Below, one piece after another: positions 1 to 11,206 of a DNA stretch of 64,000 bases (position 1 is its first letter; every line of letters begins with the position of its first letter). Below the pieces are notes generated by a model. The model saw nothing but the letters and a program-made list of their open reading frames with translations. It was not told where the DNA came from and did no database searches. Position numbers and translations under genes: made by a program. This DNA is from Serendipita indica DSM 11827 (taxonomy: Eukaryota > Basidiomycota > Agaricomycetes > Sebacinales > Serendipitaceae), in contig CAJVGD010000050.1 of the NCBI GenBank assembly GCA_910890315.1, forward strand, positions 141,535 through 205,534. Reading direction: 5' to 3'.

Positions 1-37
1 AGGCGCGTAGCATACGCGTCGTCCTAACTTGTGCTAG

Positions 38-580
38 ACGACAATACGAGTCAAATTCCCAGACCAAACTCAACTCGAGCGCGTATTCCCTTCCACCGAC
101 AAGATTCGATCAGTCTATGCATTTGTGAGAAACTCACTCAGGGAAGATGTCAAGCCTATCAAATTCGTACTCTGTATGTCACCTGCTTGGCTTGCCGACC
201 TCTTCTGACTCACCACTTCGCAGATCAAACGCCACCGCGACGGGAGCTCAAAGTGTCGGACTTGGCCGTGCGCGACAAGACGCTTTATCAACTTCAACTT
301 GCCCCATCTTCAGTCTTGATGCTTTCATTCCTTGACGAATCCCTGAATCGTGCGTTTCCTCTGTTTGCCTAGACATGAGGTTGACGGCCATCCAGACAAG
401 GACGTCCCTGCACCATTATCAGAAGCAGTGCTGGCTCTGGCGGAAGATCTACCACTTCCACCAGTCTTCAACGAGACACCGCCATCGGAACCTGCGAGTT
501 CCTCGGTCGGCGGTAGCATTGCAGCGCTGGCAGAAAAGAAGATTCCAAAGTGGCTAAAAGTTGGAAGTAGGTACTCCTGA
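38..580 (+). CDS. UBX-domain protein (TUG/ASPSCR1/Ubx4-like), 3' part only
   Basis: C-terminal exons of a gene that begins left of the window. An intron 3' end with branch-like CTAACT and a CTAG acceptor precedes position 38. The exon then reads TTIRVKFPDQTQLERVF, a UBX-domain start (ubiquitin-like fold that docks on Cdc48/p97). Introns at about 174-223 and 350-395 join it to a segment with LAPSSVLMLSFLDESLN and then KDVPAPLSEAVLALAEDLPL. The protein ends with IPKWLKVG, matching the KxPKWLK signature at the end of ASPSCR1/TUG proteins. Frame continuity across both introns was checked by hand. The family acts as a Cdc48 cofactor in membrane and ubiquitin processes. The N-terminal half is not visible, and the last few codons (GSRYS, stop) could instead be read-through of another small intron. 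Confidence 0.75.
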
Positions 581-1032
581 CAACGTTCTGAGGAAGCATA
601 CTTATGATTCTTTCAGAGAAATAGTGATTAAGATAAAATTCGTGCAATATCTTTTCGTACAGTCTATGATCAGTCTGAGGGGCTCTGCCCGTAATCCGAG
701 AGGGCCCTTGGTCTATATGAAGAGACCATGGTCAAAAACTCGATGCTTGGAATCTGATGTGCTGAAAGTACAGAACCCCAACGCTCAACCATTGCGTTAT
801 GAGCTTTGTCAACACTGTGAAACAATTTTATCCATGCGGACCAGCGGCTGTGGAACATGGGGCTCGGTGTCCATGAAAGCTCATCTCCCACCTCATTGTC
901 CCTTTTCCATAAGATCGCATCGTTATCTTTTGGACTGTAATTCATCCACGCATAACCAAACGAAGTCTTTGTAGTTGTCCGTTGGCTTCGGAGCATATTC
1001 GCGTCGCTGCCAACTCTTCTTCCATGGAGTTA
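581..1032. other. Spacer, possibly containing 3' exon(s) of the F-box gene
   Basis: No gene is confidently supported here. On the minus strand just downstream of the F-box stop, one frame gives a leucine-rich stretch (LAATRICSEANGQLQRLRL) and another a 108-residue open frame rich in aromatic residues (670-996). These could be C-terminal exons of the F-box gene if its apparent stop at 1033 lies in an intron. I could not define convincing splice sites. Confidence 0.3.
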
Positions 1033-2007
1033 TCACTCCAATGTTTCTGGTTGATTATGAGCTCCCTCAGTCGAGGGAGCTTCTGGATGAGCCGCCCGAT
1101 ACAGCGTAATTCGTTCTGGTCTGGTGTCAGTTCTTGTCAGTGAATAACAATCATATACACATACCTCGCGTTCGGCTTCGATATAAGACCAGAAACCAAT
1201 GCTCAGAGTCGCAACGCAAGGGATTGAAGCCGCTAGCTCGTCCAGTTGCTGATACGCTTCATCAATATCAACATTCCCATTCAACTGGATACGACAGCTC
1301 AGATACGACAAAGTCGTACTCGAGTTTATTATCGTACCAATCAAATCTGGGATGGAAACATAAGAGATGACCTGCAAGGAGGCCAGATTGACTTGCTTGA
1401 TGATGGACGCTGTTGGTTGAGTTGTGAGGTCTTTAGTCGTGATGTGTTGGAGATATTTGAATGGGAGTTGCATGTCTGCAAAGTCTAGCGTCTTGTCGTC
1501 TGCATAAACGCCGCGCAACTCAAACGTCTGCAGCAGGACCGCGTTCTCCAGTAGGAAGCGTAGAAGCGTATTGAACTTGCTTTGATTGCCGTTGACGGAC
1601 ACGGGGTAGTCCACGATGACGAGCCGCTTCACATGGGCAATGTGACGCTTTTGGCAGAGTAGACCACCGAGTACTCCAAGCTTGTGTTGAAAAGCCTTGT
1701 TGCTTTTTATTTTGGAAACGAGGTCTTCAGCGGTTCCAACTGGTAGCTTTGACAAAATGCCAGTCCAGCGATTGCCCAACAAGTAGGCAGATTCATAGAA
1801 TCTACGCAGTCCTACGGCGTAGAATACCCTATTAGTTCTCATGAGAGACAGTACGTCACGAGTTTGGGAGTATTCTGCTACTTCTTGCAATACCTCTGTC
1901 GGCAGAGACAAGACCGTCACCGCAGCATCTGGTTTCGCTGGTGGAATCTGAGGCTCATGGTAGTCCTCTGTGGGCAAGGCGTCGAGCAGATCCCGAAAGT
2001 CGTCCAT
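1033..2007 (-). CDS. F-box domain protein, uncharacterised
   Basis: Reads MDDFRDLLDALPTED, then an F-box-like motif at residues 33-75 (LSLPTEVLQEVAEYSQTRD, then LSLMRTNRVFYAVGLRRFYE). A leucine-rich body follows. F-box proteins recruit substrates to SCF ubiquitin ligases through Skp1; this family is large and rapidly evolving in Agaricomycetes. The frame is open for 324 codons, but the segment encoding EVCVYDCYSLTRTDT (about 1124-1170) looks like an in-frame 45 nt intron: it starts GTATGT, ends CTGACACCAG, and is a multiple of three. The substrate cannot be inferred. The C-terminus may continue into exons below 1033. Confidence 0.7.
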   Translation of the reverse strand: MDDFRDLLDALPTEDYHEPQIPPAKPDAAVTVLSLPTEVLQEVAEYSQTRDVLSLMRTNRVFYAVGLRRFYESAYLLGNRWTGILSKLPVGTAEDLVSKIKSNKAFQHKLGVLGGLLCQKRHIAHVKRLVIVDYPVSVNGNQSKFNTLLRFLLENAVLLQTFELRGVYADDKTLDFADMQLPFKYLQHITTKDLTTQPTASIIKQVNLASLQVISYVSIPDLIGTIINSSTTLSYLSCRIQLNGNVDIDEAYQQLDELAASIPCVATLSIGFWSYIEAEREVCVYDCYSLTRTDTRPERITLYRAAHPEAPSTEGAHNQPETLE

Positions 2008-2163
2008 GACCGGTCAACCCGGTAAAGGTCGAGGCCAAGGTTGGTGCTCTAACGCTGAGCTCCTCAAGCGAGGGTTTTATAAGTTCCGGATCCGGCGTTT
2101 GCACTAAGTCATAATAGGCGCGTTAGACGCGTAAATTTTTTCAGTGGGCGTCAATTCTAGGAG

Positions 2164-3463
2164 CTATGCAGCCATCTCAGTGTCCTCATCCTCACTCCCT
2201 TCGACATCTTCCCATTCCTCATCATCTCCAGGGTCTAGGTTTGACGATTTGACGCCCATGTCTTGAAGTTGCTTAACCAGCTCATGAGCATGGCTCAGCA
2301 TTGCAGTATCGGGGTGATTTTGGTTCCCGAAAAGCTGGTGTTGGTCAGTGACAATCATGGGGTAGAGAGAAACTTACAGTGATGCATGTATCTAGGCAGT
2401 CTCTTGCATCCTGAGCGAGCTCGTTCCAGGAGAGGCCTTCGACTTCGGCACCTCTGGCCTTGGCATCCTCGCTCATGAGCAAGAAGCACCAACCCTCGAG
2501 GTACCACGCCTCTACCTCTTGGTCGTCGGTCTCGATGATACCAGTCAAGACTGTCAGGGCTTCTTTATACATCGAAAGCTCCAGCATCAACCGTGTGAGA
2601 GAGAGTCGAGTAGGTACGACTGGAGTTGACGGGTCTCCTAACGGATTTATTAGTTAAAGAGAGGAAAATGATCTGTGTCTCTTGCCAGCCGGTAGCTCTT
2701 TCCACAAAGACCACGACTTTTCCACGAGAGACTTGGCGTCTTCAGGTTTCTGCTGAGACATTCGCACAGAAGCGAGAGATTGGAGTACTTCAATGTTTTC
2801 TGGATCCGCTTGTATTGCGAGATTGAGAAGGGATTCACAATTCTGCTCTGCCTCGGGCTCCATACTACAGGATCATAAGTACGAGCCCCTATGTCAGAAA
2901 TCTACCCCACCATAGATCTGTAAGCCAGATTTCTGTCATTGCCACCAATGCTTTTGCGATGGTCGTCCTCGATTGCAAATCATCTGACTGGCCTTGGGTG
3001 ACGAATAGCGAGCTTTCAGAGTTGTACAATGTATCTACTGCCTTTTGGTAGTGATCCAGGGCTTCCCTAGGATTCTCACAAAGCTGGGCAAGATGCAAAT
3101 GCGCCGAAGCCGTGACTGATGGCGGAGAATTGGACGAAATAAGATTATGGAAGAGCTAGTGACGAAAGTTGACACATGAATACAGAGTCTGCAGGCACAC
3201 CTTACCTCTTGTGCATTCTCCAAATCTCCGAGTTCTAGTAAAACAACTCCGAAGAGCTCTTTGGCTTGGGTGTGAGAACCATCGGTTTCAATAACTCTCT
3301 TGAGAAACTTTGCGGCGAGCTCGTAGTCGCATTGCTCGACAAGCGACTGGGCCTTTTCAAAGAGGGCTGCGGCACTTGGCCTGGACGACGCTGCGGCCGA
3401 GATATCGGGTGTGCTTATGCGACGCGTGTCTTTTCGTTTGGTTTTCGTCTTCGTACGGCCCAT
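2164..3463 (-). CDS. TPR-repeat ribosome-assembly chaperone, Acl4-like
   Basis: Five exons on the minus strand. The N-terminus is basic (MGRTKTKTKRKDTRR). TPR-like helices follow: AALFEKAQSLVEQCDYELA, AKELFGVVLLELGDLENAQ, ALDHYQKAVDTLYN, and then a helix pair around EAWYLEGWCFLLMSED. The tail is strongly acidic (DDEEWEDVEGSEDEDTEMAA). Basic head, TPR solenoid and acidic C-terminus match Acl4, the dedicated chaperone that holds ribosomal protein uL4 (Rpl4) until nuclear assembly. Exons are approximately 3463-3210, 3140-2889, 2863-2654, 2620-2380 and 2340-2164. Assignment rests on architecture and tail motif; other TPR proteins remain possible. Confidence 0.65.
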
Positions 3464-4640
3464 CGAGGATAAAGATTATAACAGGGGAGGATCAAGTTCA
3501 TAAAAGCCGCACTGCTGGACAATTTCAGAACCATTTTCAAGACTGTACTGCACACCTAATACTTTGTGGCTGAACTCAGGGCTACTTTGAGCCCAAAGTG
3601 TACGGCACCCGCAGGCGTTTGTGGACGCTCGTTGAGCCAGGGGAGCTCCAGAGAATTGCCGTCCTATCCGATTTGAACCCACGAGAACACGCCGTAACTG
3701 GGGAATTTACGGACTACTCCTGAGAATGACGATGGCTGGGTCTTTGGGTGGTTCAAGCCACCTTGAAGCCCAACGTTGACCTTGTTAAACCAAGCAATGG
3801 CGCTTGTATTTGGGAAGACATTACAAATTCAAAGCGAGTTTAGCTTGAAATGAGTCTCTTAGAGGACGTGCAGCAAATCCCGCCTCGCTGCACAAGGCCC
3901 ACGTGGATAGAACGCGCTAGTAGCGAGGTTTCACAACATTTCTATCGATCGGACATTCTTAGAAGATGGTTTGAGAAGTGCGCGACTTGTGCTATGGCTC
4001 TGTTACCCCGACGTTTGGAGGCAAAAGTCTGGAATTCGCGCCTAAAGAAGCCCCTGAAGTGACCATTTGTGTCTCGGATACCGTATTTTTCCGCATGAAT
4101 GACACCAGCGACGACACCCACACACCTGAGCTGGGCCATCTCGGCAGCAACTCGAGCACACCAAGGCATGTTGAAGCGACGATAATATCGGTATTGTGTG
4201 TGTCAATCGTCGGGAATCCCTCGAGTTCGGTCGCCACTCCATATCGTGAATTCTGGCGACATTCTTCCCCGTGGTTTCCTCGAGCACCGCTGGTTGTTGC
4301 GCGGGTCACCTGGTATGTCTCCTATCTTTATTTCAGGATTAGGGGGTCCTTTCGGTGCCTGTCTAAATGATTATTGACAAAATAGTTTAGTCGCCTGACT
4401 GTTCCATACTATTGCCGTTACTTCTGGACCGGTTTGGGAGCATCGACGTAGGTTGCGCGGGAAGCGATGATGCTGAATTTAGCGGATCATTGGGTGAGTA
4501 TCCTATACACTGAGTTAGCGCGACCCGCGGAATTCTCGCAGATTCGTTACTCGGTCTGAACGCTGAAATTCTGGCCAATTCGCGCCGAATACTTGCATCC
4601 ATTTCTCCGTACTCGTAACGTAGGTTCATCCGCGCTGATC
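3464..4640. other. Intergenic region between Acl4-like gene and GH6 gene
   Basis: About 1.2 kb between divergently transcribed genes. Open frames here are short and mutually overlapping, with no recognisable domain. It likely holds the GH6 upstream regulatory region, including the TATA box listed separately. A GATTTGAACCC match near 3668 resembles a tRNA B box on the minus strand, but no cloverleaf can be drawn. Confidence 0.4.
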
Positions 4641-4647
4641 TATAAAA
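4641..4647 (+). promoter_or_regulatory. TATA box of the GH6 gene
   Basis: TATAAAA lies 75 nt upstream of the GH6 start codon, a usual distance for a fungal TATA element in a strongly inducible gene. Transcription would start roughly 30-40 nt downstream. Confidence 0.6.
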
Positions 4648-4715
4648 CCCTTCTGACCTCCGTTGCCAACCATCATCCATCGGTTGGCGTCTCACCCTCA
4701 CCCTCCTTGGTCAAA

Positions 4716-6389
4716 ATGAAGTTTGCTCTTACAGCAGCCACAGTCGTTGCCGCCTTTATCTCTGGTGCCGTAGCCCAGACCGCAGGTCAATGGGGACAGG
4801 TGGGTTGACGAGACATATCGGTCGGCGACAAGCATGTTTATAGAGCCCTCTAGTGCGGTGGAAACGGATACACGGGACCGACGCAGTGCCCCAGCGGATG
4901 GGTCTGCACGCCCGTCTCTCCCCCGTATGTCCTCACTACTGAATATGGCCATTTCTCATTACTCATCAATTAATACAGATGGTACTACCAGTGCTTGCAG
5001 GGAACCTCTACGACTTCCTCCTCTTCTCGCTCCTCATCCTCGTCGAGCCGCTCGTCGTCTAGCTCCAGCTCCTCGAGCCGTAGCACTTCGTCGAGTAGCT
5101 CGACCCGTAGCACTTCGACGTCGAGCAGCTCGACCCGCAGCACTTCGACTTCGACTGCAACCACCAGCGGCTCGACCGTCATCCCGACTGCCACTGGCAA
5201 TCCCTTCTCGGGCAAGACTGTCTGGCTCTCGACCTACTACGCTGCCGAGGTCGACAGCGCTGCTGATCAAGTCTCGGACGCGACCCTCAAGGCCAAGATC
5301 CTCAAGGTCAAGGAGATCCCGACCTTCACCTGGCTCGATACCATCGCCAAGGTTGCTACCCTCGACGACTATCTCCCAGCTGCTTCTGGCAAGATCTTCC
5401 AGCTCGTCGTCTATGACTTGCCCAACCGTGATTGCCACGCCAACGCCTCGAACGGAGAGCTCTTCTTCGATCAAGGTGGTGCCGCCAAGTACCAGGGCTA
5501 TATCGATGGTATTGCCGCTGCGGTCAAGAGGAACCCAAGCACGACCGTCATTGCTGTCATTGAGCCCGACTCGTTGGCCAACTTGGTCACCAACTTGAGC
5601 GACCCACGCTGCTCGGCTGCCGCTGATGGTTACAAGTCTTCCACCACCTATGCCCTCAAGACCCTCGCCGCTGCTGGCGTCTACATGTACATGGATGCCG
5701 GTCACGCCGGATGGCTCGGCTGGCCAGCCAACATCTCGCCCGCTGCTGATCTCTTCGTCACGATGTGGACCAACGGTGGCAAGAGCCCCTTCATCCGTGG
5801 TCTCGCTACCAACGTTGCCAACTACAACGCCCTCACTGCTGCCTCGCCCGACCCAGCCACCCAGGGCAACGCGAACTACGACGAGACCCACTACATCAAC
5901 GCCCTTGCTCCTATGCTCCGCACCAAGGGATGGAACGCTCAGTTCATCGTCGACCAAGGCCGTTCGGGTGTCCAGAACATCCGCTCTGCTTGGGGCAACT
6001 GGTGCAACATCAAGGGTGCCGGTTTCGGTCTCCGCCCAACCACCAACACTGGAAACCAGTACATCGATGCCATCGTCTGGATCAAGCCAGGAGGAGAGTC
6101 CGACGGTACCTCCAACACCAGCGCCGTGAGTTCAGGCCCTTATTTTCGTGACTCCTCTGACATCCCCCGTTCCAGACCCGTTACGATACGATGTGCGGTG
6201 GTGAGTTTACAATTTCTACGGTCAATATCACTTTTCTGACGCCACTACAGGCCCAGATGCCAAGATCCCCGCCCCAGAAGCTGGACAATGGTTCCAGGCT
6301 TACTTCGTCGACTTGGTGTGTAAAAATCTTTCTATTCGGGTCATCTCTGATCAAAAACACAGGTCAACAACGCCAACCCAGCTTTCTAA
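4716..6389 (+). CDS. Secreted cellobiohydrolase II, GH6 with N-terminal CBM1
   Basis: Releases cellobiose from cellulose chain ends (non-reducing end in characterised Cel6A). The start at 4716 gives a signal peptide (MKFALTAATVVAAFISGAVA). A CBM1 cellulose-binding module assembled from three exons follows: WGQ, CGGNGYTGPTQCPSGW and WYYQCL, with its four cysteines and aromatic face. A Ser/Thr/Arg-rich linker lies at about 4995-5165. The GH6 domain carries IPTFTWLDT, the catalytic-acid loop YDLPNRDCHANASNGE, AVIEPDSL, MDAGHAGWLGWP, QGRSGVQNIRSAWGNWC and WIKPGGESDGTS. The last exons give RYDTMCGG, GQWFQAYFVDL and a terminal NNANPAF. Introns lie at about 4799-4851, 4922-4979, 6127-6176, 6201-6250 and 6317-6362. 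All key residues are present and no disruption is seen. It acts outside the cell and indicates plant-biomass degradation. Confidence 0.95.
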
Positions 6390-7100
6390 GCTCTTGAAAG
6401 TCTCTAAGAGCTATTTGGTGCCCAGCCGATTGCTTATGCGACGCCTTGCCACTCGTTTTACCCATGTCTTGCATCCCAAAAAGAATAAAATAGGCTTCGA
6501 CGGCTTCCATGTGTGGGCTTTGAATAAGTCTTGCTGTTGAACCTAGATCCATACGACGGACAAGAGAACTTGCTTTGACCATATAGTGACAGTGGTGGTT
6601 CACCGAACGCACATGCAATAAGTATAATCGCGATCTGACTGAATATTGAGGTGTATTAAAGCCCTAACCGCTCACAATAATCCTGGAACGAGAGCCTGCC
6701 AGTGACGGTCCCAGAACTCAGGTGCATTGGCAGTAGCCTCGAGAGCAAAGCACGGCAGAATTCCACTCGGATATGAGCCGAATCAATGATCCTATTCTTT
6801 CCTACTCTAGCTTGTCTCGACCCCGGTACCTTCTTGCTCAGTCTCTCTACCGAGGAATGACTCCATGAGCTTGAGATGGTCTGGAGCATATCCATTTCTT
6901 ATCATGCATTATGCCATGCATCTTTCATCTGAGACTAACCCCCCCGAATTATGTCCTAGTCGAGGTTCATTTGGATTCAACATCTCAAGGGAAACCGAGG
7001 AAGAGATGGTCCCTCCTACTCCAGTGCCAACCTTGATGACGACCAGGAGTTATCTCAAAGCCTGAAGTAATAGATGAACCTCAGTCATCCAATCGATTAT
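6390..7100. other. Intergenic region, no confident gene
   Basis: Probably the 3' UTR of the GH6 gene, then the 3' flank of the tubulin-cofactor gene on the other strand. A minus-strand frame at 6656-6895 (79 codons) shows no recognisable domain and no clear splice partners. Confidence 0.35.
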
Positions 7101-9091
7101 CTATGGAAGAACAATCCCTAGACTCCCACCATTCTCGACACCCCACCACGTCAGATCCGCCTGTTTCGCGAGATCAATTTCACCCCAGGACCCAGTCGGG
7201 CTTCCCTCTTGTACCAAATCAACAAATACTCTGATCTGGGTCGTGGGTTTCGCCTTGAATATTTTGAGGAGTTTGAGTCGCAGTGTCTTGATCGGCATGT
7301 TGGGCAAGAGTTGTAGAGATTGTTGAAACTTTTGTTCAGGCCTCTTCGACGTCCCCATTTGCGGGACTTCGGTGAGTACGAATACATTGATGGCTTTACT
7401 CGGTTAAATGATGTATAACGCAAGAGAAGTTACGCACTAATGAGTCGGCTCTGCAATCGAGTTGTATCCACTCTGGGTGCCTCTTCTTCTGGTTCGCCAT
7501 GGACTATCCACTGCAAGGTGAGAGAGTGAAATCCACGAGAACCCGGTACTTGCGCTCAACCAATTCTTTCCATCTAGGATGCTCTGACTCTCGCTTATTC
7601 CGCTCCACATTCCGAACGATCCATGTCAAATAAAAGAATTCCGCGTCCTTGCGCTCTTCTTCGGATATCTGCACTTGTCAAGTCCCGATATTCTCCCCAT
7701 GGTGGTGCTTACTGCGCTAGAGTTGAACCGCCGAAGGGACTTGAGTCGCCCGATTACCAAGAGCCGTGCGTACTTGGAGATTTCTGGGTCTTGAAGGTGT
7801 CAGAAATGAACTCCAATTCCTTCTTTGCACTCGCCATTGAAGAGCGGAACGTCCAAGAGCCGCAAGTTTGAAAGGTTTGGGAACCAAAGCGCAAGAGCAT
7901 CGACATCATTCCAGCTCGACAACGGGTTGGAATCCAGAAAGAGTGTGTCAGTCTTCGGGAGGACCTCTGAAGACGTCGGTAGGGGGATGGCTCCGATTTG
8001 ATTGTCAGAAACCATGAGCGTCGAGAGGCTGCTCAATATTAGCATTACAACTTTCCTCATAGATACCACGTTTACCTTCTGAGTGGTTTAATCGCCTTTA
8101 TAAGGGCATTCCAGTTGGTCAGAACATTTCCGTCAAGGACCAACGAGTCCAGATTTGGCAACGCGCCCGTGCTTGATGGTTCTTCAAGCGTAGCTAACTC
8201 ATTGAATCCAAGTTCGAGTCGTCGCAGAGATGGAAATGCACAGACAATCAAGTGCGCCTATACTCATAAGCCCCGCCACGAGAATTGAGAATATAGACTC
8301 TACCTGTTTCCAGTCAACATTGGTTCGATTAAGGAGCAACTCTACGAGCGATCTACATGAGCCTTGTAGCGGCGCACTCAGAGGGCGAAAATAGTTGTAG
8401 CTGTCAAACGCTATCAGTGCGTTATAAGGAGCCAGTTAGAGACCATACTGCAATGTCAAGCTTTCGAGATGAGGAAGCTGCTCGCTTAGACGAACAATTT
8501 CATTCCAGTCTGAGAAGAGGTTTCGAGATAAATCCAATCGCTTAATGTCTCCAGGCCATTAGTCAATAGCCACGCCGAAAGGTAGAACGCACTAGGGCAG
8601 ACAGGCTGTATATCATCACCGGCCTTCCCAATCATGTAGTTCTCCAGTCCAACCTCTTTGAGCTTGCTCAGCTGGGCAAACTTGCTGCGCACTTTGTTGA
8701 GATTGACCGCCTCGACCTCAATCGCTCCGTCACTAGAACCCAGCACGACTGATTCGACCTTCGAGTCATCATATCTTTCTTCGATATACTTGTCGCGTAG
8801 AGCCTCTGTGAATGTCCGTCCGAGATGGAGAGAGGGTGCTGTGGCACGAAGAAACGAGGCACCAGTGGGTGATCTGCAAAGCGGTAAGATATGCAAAGGG
8901 GTATTAAACAGTCAGGAGAAGGTGCACTTGGCTGTGAAGTAGCGCGTCCCATCGATGGATCCGTCGTTCTTGCCGCGTTGACCATCATCCCATTCGATAC
9001 CAAGCCATTGACCTTTTTTGCCTACCAGTGGCCCTACATGACGAATGGTCCCAAAGTCGGAGTGGAAACAGACACGATCGCCTACAGACAT
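7101..9091 (-). CDS. Tubulin-folding cofactor E (TBCE/Pac2-like)
   Basis: Chaperone that, with cofactors A-D, assembles the alpha/beta-tubulin dimer by handling alpha-tubulin. The start at 9091 (MSVGDRVCFHSDFGTIRHVG) leads directly into a CAP-Gly domain with GQWLGIEWDD and GKNDGSIDGTRYF. It is followed by GASFLRATAPSL and FTEALRDKYIEERY, which occur after the CAP-Gly domain in TBCE. The middle exons encode a leucine-rich-repeat region (for example WNDVDALALWFPNLSNLRLL and PSLRRLELGFNELATL-like frames on the minus strand around 7850-8240). The last exon reads LLPNMPIKTLRLKLLKIFK and WWGVENGGSLGIVLP, a C-terminal ubiquitin-like domain. CAP-Gly, LRR and UBL in that order are diagnostic. Exon borders in the LRR part are approximate. 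Confidence 0.88.
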
Positions 9092-9465
9092 TGTGGGGAG
9101 GTCCAACTTGGCCGGCGCTATCAGGGATTCGAAAGGACGAGGCCTCATACATCCTGGAAGCCGAATTTCTCAGCGATTTTGTTTGCTGAGTAATCATTTC
9201 GACACTCCTGTCTCGCATACACGGTTAAAATGACAAAAGGCGAGGCCTCCAGCGAGTAATTTCCATCAGAGAGTGGATAGAATATCCTGTAATTTCATGT
9301 CCAGCATTCGGAGAGCCTGATTTGGTGCTCAGTCATTGACCTGGTCTGCTCCAACCTCAGTGCAACTTGGAACCCAACAACGATAGCGGCCCACTCTTGT
9401 CCGGATAACAAGTATCGCCCGTTTACAACTATTTGTGTTATTTTCACTTAAACCACTTGCACGCA

Positions 9466-11206
9466 ATGTCAAAGCGAAGGTCAGGTTCTGCCATTCGAGC
9501 ACGCACATCGAGCAATGCGTCTACAAGCTCTATGCCATCAGGACCGCCATCTCCAACATTTAGTGCAACTACAAACGCATCCCAGGTCAACCTGGACGTT
9601 GGCCCGGACACTATCATCACCAGGAGAGACCTGCGGCAGTCGATAAACGCATATGAAGACGTATGGTTTGGCTCCTTGCTACTAGGAATCCATAGCTGAT
9701 ATCTCTTATCATTCTAATAGCTCGTTTCCGATTGCCGTCAGTATCGTGAAGCATTGAGCCTGCTCTCGAATGCCACTTCTCGATTTGCAACGACATTAGA
9801 GAGATGTTCAAGGTGCGATATTCATTATTAATTCTTCAAGGCTGATTTCTAGCTAGACTAAAAGGAGTCGAGGATTCAGCGGCGATTGGCTTGCAGGCCT
9901 ATGGCGGGTTTCATCACCTTATGGGAAATTATTGGCAAATCTTGGTACGTTCTATCTTCATATGGATGCCCTTGCTCACTTTCTCAGAACTCCACAATTC
10001 TTACTAGTTTTGAGGATCCACTCAGCAGCGAACTCAACGCGTACAAACGTGTGGTGTCGGTCAGTACTCCGCTAGACCACCTCTCCATCGGCTCATCGCT
10101 TACAGGACCGCTCTGCTGCTTATGAGCGAATGCTGTTGGAAAAGAGCAAGGTTATAAAGCAAACAGAGGCGGAAAGTATAAGCACCGGTCGGCGGAAACA
10201 ACGAGGTGCGTCCAACGGTACATTTTGATCGCCCTTATGCTTTCTAGATTTACAAGCGTTCAAAAAAACCTTGTCCGCACTCCAGGCTCATGTCGATGAT
10301 CTCGACCGGCTCAAGGCGGCTCACTATCAGTCTATCCTTGAACACGAAGCAAAAGTCTGGGATGTCGTCCTAGACAAGGTATGTATATCCTATTCTATTA
10401 CCATAAACTCATATTGGTAGACTGGTCTCGTTGTCCGGTCCTCTTTGGATATCTTTGAGCGTCTCAGTGCTAAAGCGTAAGTGCTCTGCCGGGTTTAGTG
10501 CACCAAGTCACACTTTTTCAGATCTGACCCTACTCTTGAGCCGCTGATGCAATCTGTTCTTGACCCATTCGATGCCTACGGACCGGTCAAATCCGAAAAT
10601 GAGATATTCTCAATCTTGCCGCCACTCTCCATCCTCACCAATCCGCACAAATCTCTCCGCGGACCATCTCCTTCGCCTCCCGTCAATGGTCATCGTGCTT
10701 CGGGTAGCGGATTCTATAGCGTGTCAGATTCTCTCCCTGCTTCGAGTAATTGGGCAGATGCTTCGGTCAACGCGTGGTCTCAACCCCAATCAGGCTCTGC
10801 ATACTCATCAACAACCAGTCTCGACCATTACACCTCTCATTCTCCACCTCGTCGACCATCTTCGCCCCCTTCGACTTCCACTCTTCGAACAACAACCAAC
10901 AAGCCGAGACCTAGCATCTCCAATTTGGAAGATGCAGCGTCTACATCGGCTACTGAAACGACAGATTTGCCGACCACAAGGAGGGACTCTTCCCGTCGAG
11001 ACACCGTTCTTACCCTCCGCCCACCGCCGCCGGAGCCATTCAATACCGAAAACGCAGACGACACGATGAGGATATCGAACCAACTTCATTCGGAGAGGAA
11101 TGAATCAACCTCGGCGCTGCCCACTCCCAAGAAATCCGGCTTCTCCTTTTCGCGGCTGATGGGTTCTTCGAGTTCCAACACCCACGGAGTGACCGGTCCT
11201 GATTAG
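9466..11206 (+). CDS. Ivy1-like phospholipid-binding (I-BAR/BAR-type) protein
   Basis: Start at 9466 (MSKRRSGSAIRAR). After a Ser/Pro-rich head come helical exons: TRRDLRQSINAYEDLVSDCRQY, a stretch around EALSLLSNATSRFATTLERC, YGGFHHLMGNYWQIL, PLSSELNAYKRVVS, then DLQAFKKTLSALQAHVDDLD and HYQSILEHEAKVWDVVLDK. This long coiled helical arrangement matches fungal Ivy1-type proteins, which bind phosphoinositides and Rab7/Ypt7 at vacuolar membranes. The last exon is a 200-residue disordered Ser/Thr/Pro tail ending TGPD at 11206. There are at least seven introns of about 50 nt. Family assignment is by pattern recognition; a generic BAR protein is the alternative. Confidence 0.65.

Noticed and set aside
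3650-3725. tRNA-like element on the minus strand (GGGTTCAAATC resembling a B box)
   Set aside because: No A box at the right distance, the T-stem does not pair and no acceptor stem can be drawn; the nearby CCGTAA/TTACGG hairpin is not a tRNA arm.
5034-5957. 307-codon open frame on the minus strand
   Set aside because: Exact antisense of the GH6 coding exon; it is open because of GC-rich third positions, low complexity, and has no recognisable domain.
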